DNA from: Glycomyces luteolus
GTDB lineage: Bacteria; Actinomycetota; Actinomycetes; Mycobacteriales; Micromonosporaceae
Assembly: GCF_027622875.1 (NCBI RefSeq)
Contig: NZ_JAPZVP010000005.1
Coordinates: 207,951 to 271,950 of the forward strand
Length of the DNA: 64,000 nucleotides
Direction of reading: 5' to 3'
Shown in pieces: positions 59,529 to 64,000 of the stretch (position 1 is the first letter of the stretch; every line of letters starts with the position of its first letter). Position numbers and translations under genes: made by a program. A model generated the notes under the pieces. It had not been told where the DNA came from and did not search any database. It saw only the letters and a list, made by a program, of their open reading frames with translations.

Positions 59529-61354
59529 TCGCGCTCGTCAACCGTCTTCTTGCGCCGCATCACGAAGACCACCGCGGCCGCCGCGACGGCGACTGCCGCT
59601 GCCGCGACCGCGATCCACACGCCCATCGGCACGCCGCCGTCTTCGGCGGTACCGGCGGGCTGCGCCGTGTAGTACGACCACGTGAAGCCCTGCTGGCCGG
59701 TGACCATACCGCCGGCCGGCTGCGGGGTCATGCCCGTGACCCGGTCGTGGTTGTAGGCCTCCATGACGTTCTGGTAGTACAGCCAGATCACGGGGGTTTC
59801 GGTGTACAGCATCTCCTGCTGCAGCTTCACGAGCTCGGCGCGCGCCCCCGGGTCGGACTCGACCTTCTGCTGCTCGTGCAACTCGTCGAATGTGGCGTTG
59901 CAGTAGGAGTTCTCGCTCGAGCGCTCCGATCCGTCGGTGAGGGTCGGCAGCACCGCGCAGGTGTGCATGCCCAGCTGCTCGGTCGGGTTCGGCCCGACGC
60001 CCCAACCGGAGAACGCGATGTCGAACTCGCCCAGGTAGGCCAGGTCGTTCAGGGTTCCCTGCTCGATCGCCTGCGCCTCGACCGCGATGCCCAGTTCGGC
60101 CCACCACTCGGTCGCGAATTCCACGATGGTGGCGTACGCGGTGTTGTCGGCGTGGTGGTAGAACCGGAAGTTCAGCGGCTCGCCGCCGCCGGGCATCGTG
60201 CGGATGCCGTCGGCGCCGCGCGCGTAGCCGGCCTCGTCGAGCAGCCGGTTCGCCTCGGCGAGGTCGAACTGGACGAGCTTGTCGCCCCCGTCCCAGTGCC
60301 ACTGCTCGAAGATCGAGGGGATCAGCGAGGTCGCCGGTTCGCCGCTGCCGTCGAGCACGGTGTCCACGAGGGCCTGCTTGTCGATCGCCATGTGCAGCGC
60401 CTGCCGCACGAACGGGTCCTTCAGCGCCGGGTGCCCGTCGCCGAACTCGGTGCCGTCCTTCGTCACCGTGCCGTGGTTGATGGTGAGCGAGACGTACCGG
60501 CGGCCCTGCACGTCGTTGGTGGTCACGTGTTCCTGGGACTTGAGCGCGTCGATCTGGGCCGGGTTGAGCGCGCCCTGCATGCCGTTGCCGACGATGTTGA
60601 CCTCGCCCGCTTCGAGCGCTGCCACCGCCGCGTCGGTCTCGACGTAGTAGTCGTAGACGACCTCGTCGAAGCCCGGCGCGCCCTCCCAGTAGTCCTCGTT
60701 CGCCTCGAGGCGGATGAACTCGTCGGTCTTGTACTCGGTGACCTGGAACGGGCCCGAGCCCACCAGCGGCAGCTGGTTCGCGTCGTCAGCCGAGGGATCG
60801 GGGTACTCGGACCAGATGTGCTCAGGGACGATGTAGACCTCGCGGCTGAGCACCTCCGCCGGGGCGGGGGAGGCCAGCGTCAGCACGAAGGTCGACTCGT
60901 CGGTCGCCTCGGCGCTCACGAGGTTCTGAGCGAAGTCGATGTTCCAGTCCCGGATCGCCTGGTTCTCGATGAGCAGCCCGTAGGTGTAGGCCACGTCGTC
61001 CGCCGTGAGCGGTTCGCCGTCCGACCAGGTGGCGCCCTCGCGGATCTTGAACGTCCACGTAAGACCGTCCGCGGACTCCTCCCACTCGGTCGCCAGGCCC
61101 GGAACCGGCTCGTAGTTCTCGGCGCTCATCCGGACCAGCGTCTCGTACGTCATCATGCTGGTCTCGTAGGTGATCACGAACCGCCGCTTGAACGGGTTGA
61201 AGGTGTCGACCTCCTGGTTCGTGGCGATCCGGAGGGTGTCGGTGTCCTCCTCCTGAGCGGCGGCGCCGGGAGCGGCCACCGCGAGCGCGCCGGCCGCGAG
61301 GGCCAGCGCGGCGACGGCGGAGAAGCACCGCCGTATCAGGGCGTGGGGATTCAT
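59525..61354 (-). CDS. oppA: Oligopeptide-binding protein with C-terminal membrane anchor (OppA/DppA type)
   Basis: The 609-residue family-5 solute-binding protein has a Sec signal peptide (residues 1-33, cleavage after AAA/AQ) with no lipobox Cys. The binding domain runs from DTLRIATNQEVDTFNPF to about 560; YETLVRMSAENYEPVPGLATEWEES and VRQALHMAIDKQALVD are family motifs. Instead of a lipid anchor it ends with a hydrophobic helix (about 575-600, VWIAVAAAAVAVAAAAVVFVM) and RRKK, so it is tethered by a C-terminal transmembrane segment. It is the first gene of the muropeptide operon. The ligand is inferred to be cell-wall peptide. Confidence 0.9.
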   Translation of the reverse strand: MNPHALIRRCFSAVAALALAAGALAVAAPGAAAQEEDTDTLRIATNQEVDTFNPFKRRFVITYETSMMTYETLVRMSAENYEPVPGLATEWEESADGLTWTFKIREGATWSDGEPLTADDVAYTYGLLIENQAIRDWNIDFAQNLVSAEATDESTFVLTLASPAPAEVLSREVYIVPEHIWSEYPDPSADDANQLPLVGSGPFQVTEYKTDEFIRLEANEDYWEGAPGFDEVVYDYYVETDAAVAALEAGEVNIVGNGMQGALNPAQIDALKSQEHVTTNDVQGRRYVSLTINHGTVTKDGTEFGDGHPALKDPFVRQALHMAIDKQALVDTVLDGSGEPATSLIPSIFEQWHWDGGDKLVQFDLAEANRLLDEAGYARGADGIRTMPGGGEPLNFRFYHHADNTAYATIVEFATEWWAELGIAVEAQAIEQGTLNDLAYLGEFDIAFSGWGVGPNPTEQLGMHTCAVLPTLTDGSERSSENSYCNATFDELHEQQKVESDPGARAELVKLQQEMLYTETPVIWLYYQNVMEAYNHDRVTGMTPQPAGGMVTGQQGFTWSYYTAQPAGTAEDGGVPMGVWIAVAAAAVAVAAAAVVFVMRRKKTVDERE

Positions 61355-61431
61355 GGGGTGCAAGTCCTCGCATTCCGTTCCAGGATTCGGGCGCCCCGGC
61401 GGGCACGCCACCGGTCCTCGATGTACCGACC

Positions 61432-61481
61432 AGAATGACGGAACACTTCTTGAGTTGTCAATGAAGTGAAGAAAGTTTTCA
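61432..61481 (-). promoter_or_regulatory. Promoter of the oligopeptide/muropeptide operon
   Basis: On the minus strand TTGACA (61461-61456), 18 bases, CATTCT (61437-61432) forms a good promoter. Just upstream lies TGAAAACTTTCTTC (61481-61468), the box shared with nagZ. CACTTC (61444-61449) and GAAGTG (61463-61468) form an inverted repeat around the -35. These features suggest control by a MurR/RpiR-type regulator encoded outside the window. Confidence 0.6.
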
Positions 61482-61633
61482 TTGCCGCAACATGATGCCA
61501 CGTCCGCGGACCGGCCGCGGGCAGCACGACGCCGCTCATGGTCTACACGATCGTCTACGCCTTCTCGAACGTCGTCCTGCCGCTGCCGGGCCCGATCGCC
61601 GTCATGGCCCGCGCCATCGGTTAGGGTCCGGCC

Positions 61634-62524
61634 CTAGAGCTTCCAGGTCCCGTTGGTGTTCAGCATGATCGAGTAGACCGAGTCCGTGGCGGTGATGAAC
61701 AGCCGGTTGCGCTTCGGGCCGCCGAACACCAGGTTCGACACCGACGGCTGCGGGATCGGCAGGGTCGCCAGGTGGGTCCCGTCCGGGTGGAAGCAGTAGA
61801 CGTCCGCCGCGGCGGCCCACACCCGGCCTTCGACGTCCACGCGCAGCCCGTCGAAGTTCCCGCCGGGGGACTCGCAGAACACCTCGCCGCCGCTGAGCTT
61901 CCCGCCGTCGACGTCGAAGCGGCGGAGGTGGCCGCGGCGGGTGTCGGCGATGTAGAGCACGGACTCGTCGGGGGAGAAGGCGAGCCCGTTGGGCCGCTCG
62001 AAGTCGTCGGCCACGCGCTCGACCGCGCCGGATCCGGGGTCCACCCGGTACACGTGGCAGCCGTCGATCTCCGGTTCCGCCTGGTGCCCTTCGTAGTCGC
62101 TGGTGATCCCGTACGGCGGGTCGGTGAACCAGACCGCGCCGTCGCCCGAGACCACCACGTCGTTGGGGCTGTTGAACCGCTTGCCCTCCCAGCGGTCGGC
62201 GAGGACGGTGATCGAGCCGTCCAATTCGGTCCGCGTCACGCGCCGCGCCCCGTGCTCGCACGAGACCAGGCGGCCCTGCCGGTCCAGGGTGTGCCCGTTC
62301 GTGTACCCGGCGGGGGAGCGGAAGACGCTGACCGAGCCGTCCGTCTCGTCCCAGCGCATGATCCGGTCGTTCGGGATGTCGCTGAACAGCAGGTACTTCC
62401 CGGAGGGCACGTACACCGGTCCCTCGGTCCAGCGTCCGCCGGAGAACAGGCATTCGAGGTAGTCGTCGCCCGCGACCGCGAAGCGCTCGTCGAGTTTTCG
62501 GAAACCCACCGGAGCATTGTGCAT
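61634..62524 (-). CDS. SMP-30/gluconolactonase-like protein
   Basis: The 296-residue six-bladed beta-propeller is of the SGL family, hydrolysing sugar lactones with a divalent metal. Metal-ligand segments are GGRWTEGPVYVPSGKYLLFSDIP (Glu in TEGP), RFNSPNDVVVSGDGAVWFTDPPYG (Asn/Asp) and RPNGLAFSPDESVLYIADT. All expected ligands are visible, so it should be active. ATG 62524 has GGAG upstream. There is no signal peptide. It lies beyond the opp promoter, on the same strand but upstream of it, and is probably a separate unit. Confidence 0.88.
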   Translation of the reverse strand: MHNAPVGFRKLDERFAVAGDDYLECLFSGGRWTEGPVYVPSGKYLLFSDIPNDRIMRWDETDGSVSVFRSPAGYTNGHTLDRQGRLVSCEHGARRVTRTELDGSITVLADRWEGKRFNSPNDVVVSGDGAVWFTDPPYGITSDYEGHQAEPEIDGCHVYRVDPGSGAVERVADDFERPNGLAFSPDESVLYIADTRRGHLRRFDVDGGKLSGGEVFCESPGGNFDGLRVDVEGRVWAAAADVYCFHPDGTHLATLPIPQPSVSNLVFGGPKRNRLFITATDSVYSIMLNTNGTWKL

Positions 62525-62668
62525 CGAAACTCCTCGATATAGCCTGATCGTGTGATCGTGCACAGTCTCGTCACGGTCACTGAAAGCGGCGCGAAGCCGC
62601 ACTCACGTTAGCTCAATCCGACGTCGGCCGGGACGGGCCCGGCCGACGCTATGAGACGGGAAACGAAC

Positions 62669-63919
62669 ATGGGACCGGCACTCCCCAGTAGACGGCGCCT
62701 GCGCGCCGCGATCGCCGCGACAGCGGTGGCCGTGGTCGGCGCGGGCGCGACGGCGTTCACCATGATGACGGCCGAGGCCGCCACCACCGGCTGCGAGGTC
62801 GACTACCAGGTCACCGCAGAGTGGCCTGGCGGCTTCAACGCCAACGTGGACATCACCAACCTCGGCGACACCGCGATCGACCCGTGGAAGCTCGAATGGG
62901 ACTTCCCCGGCACGCAGAAGATCGGCAATGCCTGGAACACCAGCGCGACCCAGTCCGGCCAGCACGTCACCGCCTCGGGCGTGGACTACAACAAGCGGAT
63001 CGCCGCCGCCTCGACAGCGAGCTTCGGCTTCAGCGGCACCTTCACCGGCAGCGCCAACGCGGTGCCTGAAACGTTCAAACTCAACGGCGCCACGTGCACC
63101 GGCGACACCGGCCCCTCGCCCACCAACCCGCCCACCAACGTCACCGCCTCGCCCACCGAGGTGCCCACGGGCGGCCCGGGCCAGGACGAGTGGAACCCGC
63201 CCTCGAACCTGGTCCAGCCCCTCAATGAGGTCTGGGCGCACGTCGAAGACACCTACAACCTGAACTTCCGCAACTTCGGCTGGGACCAGGTGATGGCCAC
63301 CGGCGGCACGATCAACTACTGCGTCCGCTGGGACTCGCGGAACTCGGTGTCCCTTCAGACGCGCGACGCGATCGAGGCGAAGCTCCAGCAGCAGTACAAC
63401 CTCTGGTTCGACCAGATGAAGGGCTGGAGCGAGTGGCCGTTCGACCAGATCGACGTGAACGTCGTCGGCTGGGCCGCTTACGACCGCAACCTCCTCCAAT
63501 GGAGCGACGGCTCGGTCGACGTCTACATCGGGGACATCCGCGAGGACGCGCCGCAGTGCTCCGAGGACTGCGGGCGGTTCTTCCACCAGGACGGGAACTA
63601 CTCCCAGTGCCCGGGCGGCGCGGCGCACCACTACGACCAGAGCCTGTGGCTGACCCAGGGCATGGGCGGCGGCGCGGGCGGCGACTGGGGCCAGCGCATG
63701 GGCCAGGAGTACTTCGTGAACTCGCTGAACTCCAGCCAGATCACCATCTACCTGCACGAGCTCGGCCACACGTTCGGCCTGGACGACTTCTACGACTGGA
63801 CGCCGACCGGCCAGTGCTGCTTCATCATGAAGGCCGGCTCCTCCTCGACGATCACCACGTTCGACCAGTGGATGCTGCGCGACTGGTGGCGCCACCTCAA
63901 GAGCCGCTACGGCTATTAG
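62669..63919 (+). CDS. Secreted CBM2-metalloprotease fusion
   Basis: The 416-residue exported protein has a signal peptide (residues 1-38) and a cellulose/xylan-binding CBM2 (39-145: CEVDYQVTAEWPGGFNANVDITN in parts, Cys42-Cys143 disulphide). A Pro/Thr linker (146-172, SPTNPPTNVTASPTEV) precedes a zinc peptidase domain. The catalytic motif is HELGHTFGLDD (363-373), with a Met-turn candidate in CFIMKAG (Met387); conserved Cys pairs (QCSEDC, QCC) suggest disulphides. I prefer ATG 62669 over 62651. Linking CBM2 to a metzincin-type protease rather than a glycosidase is unusual and implies proteolysis of proteins held in plant or fungal wall material. Confidence 0.82.
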   Translation: MGPALPSRRRLRAAIAATAVAVVGAGATAFTMMTAEAATTGCEVDYQVTAEWPGGFNANVDITNLGDTAIDPWKLEWDFPGTQKIGNAWNTSATQSGQHVTASGVDYNKRIAAASTASFGFSGTFTGSANAVPETFKLNGATCTGDTGPSPTNPPTNVTASPTEVPTGGPGQDEWNPPSNLVQPLNEVWAHVEDTYNLNFRNFGWDQVMATGGTINYCVRWDSRNSVSLQTRDAIEAKLQQQYNLWFDQMKGWSEWPFDQIDVNVVGWAAYDRNLLQWSDGSVDVYIGDIREDAPQCSEDCGRFFHQDGNYSQCPGGAAHHYDQSLWLTQGMGGGAGGDWGQRMGQEYFVNSLNSSQITIYLHELGHTFGLDDFYDWTPTGQCCFIMKAGSSSTITTFDQWMLRDWWRHLKSRYGY

Positions 63920-63924
63920 TCCCT

Positions 63925-64000
63925 CCCCTTGACGGGGGCGGGGCGGGGGGGCCGCCCCCCGCCCCCGGCGCGGGCCCTCCCCACCCCCCGACCCCCCCCC
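63925..64000. other. G/C homopolymer-rich end of window
   Basis: After the metalloprotease stop the sequence becomes runs of G and C (G runs from about 63935, C runs to the end). No gene is seen. It is the third such tract in the window and has the same character as those at 3238 and 41950. Confidence 0.45.

Noticed and set aside
45599..61354. Possibility that the opp-peptidase genes are a biosynthetic or siderophore cluster.
   Set aside because: There are no NRPS, PKS or tailoring genes; every enzyme is a hydrolase acting on peptides or amino sugars.
61538..61624. 28-codon plus-strand frame ahead of the SMP-30 gene end.
   Set aside because: It has no ribosome-binding site, no recognisable sequence and is too short to support.

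Overview
The window is GC-rich DNA with long open frames on both strands and heavy GTG/TTG start use. It has SARP/BTAD, LacI, TetR and ArsR regulators, a PASTA-type Ser/Thr kinase, Excalibur and Tat-exported proteins, and a mycothiol-type DinB protein. This points to a filamentous or soil actinomycete. The many secreted carbohydrate- and cell-wall-degrading enzymes fit Glycomyces, Stackebrandtia or Micromonosporales-like organisms, but that placement is inference. No rRNA, tRNA, CRISPR array, prophage or intact insertion sequence was seen.

Layout. Positions 1-7.7 kb hold a partial LysE exporter, a J-domain-less DnaJ-like membrane protein, a TetR regulator divergent from a membrane protein, an alpha/beta hydrolase divergent from a SARP-type regulator, and two hypothetical proteins. 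Positions 7.8-13 kb hold a secreted S1 protease and two paralogous GH12 endoglucanases with near-identical promoters. Between the GH12 genes lie an acetyltransferase, a collapsed GNAT gene and a transposase scrap. Positions 13-18 kb hold a DinB-like protein, an ArsR-SRPBCC pair with twin operators, a 1.6 kb gene-free stretch with two tandem-repeat arrays, a phosphotransferase and a degenerate alpha/beta hydrolase.

Positions 17.7-27 kb form a galactoside locus: GH36 alpha-galactosidase, sugar ABC transporter and LacI repressor in one operon, divergent from a secreted multidomain glycoside hydrolase. LacI-type palindromes overlap both promoters. Positions 27-45.6 kb hold ribokinase, two exported proteins, a PASTA kinase, a GH26 mannanase, a VOC protein, a ROK regulator divergent from a GH13 glucosidase, an FMN-dependent alpha-hydroxy-acid dehydrogenase, an SDR, an Excalibur protein, a GH30 enzyme and an epimerase.

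Positions 45.6-61.4 kb are the most striking part: twelve co-directional, mostly overlapping genes on the minus strand. In order of transcription they are a five-gene oligopeptide ABC transporter, M55 D-aminopeptidase, M20 peptidase, S9 peptidase, LD-carboxypeptidase, then (after an internal promoter) exported NagZ, exported NamZ and an exported beta-lactamase-fold hydrolase. The last three have the composition of the Bacillus subtilis NagZ/NamZ/AmiE muropeptide-rescue set. I read the whole as a peptidoglycan scavenging system that strips sugars outside the cell, imports the D-amino-acid-containing peptides and degrades them inside. The window ends with an SMP-30 lactonase-like protein and a secreted CBM2-metalloprotease fusion.

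Three intergenic stretches (3.24-3.36, 41.95-42.10 and 63.92-64.00 kb) are almost pure G/C homopolymer and may be poorly resolved or artefactual sequence.
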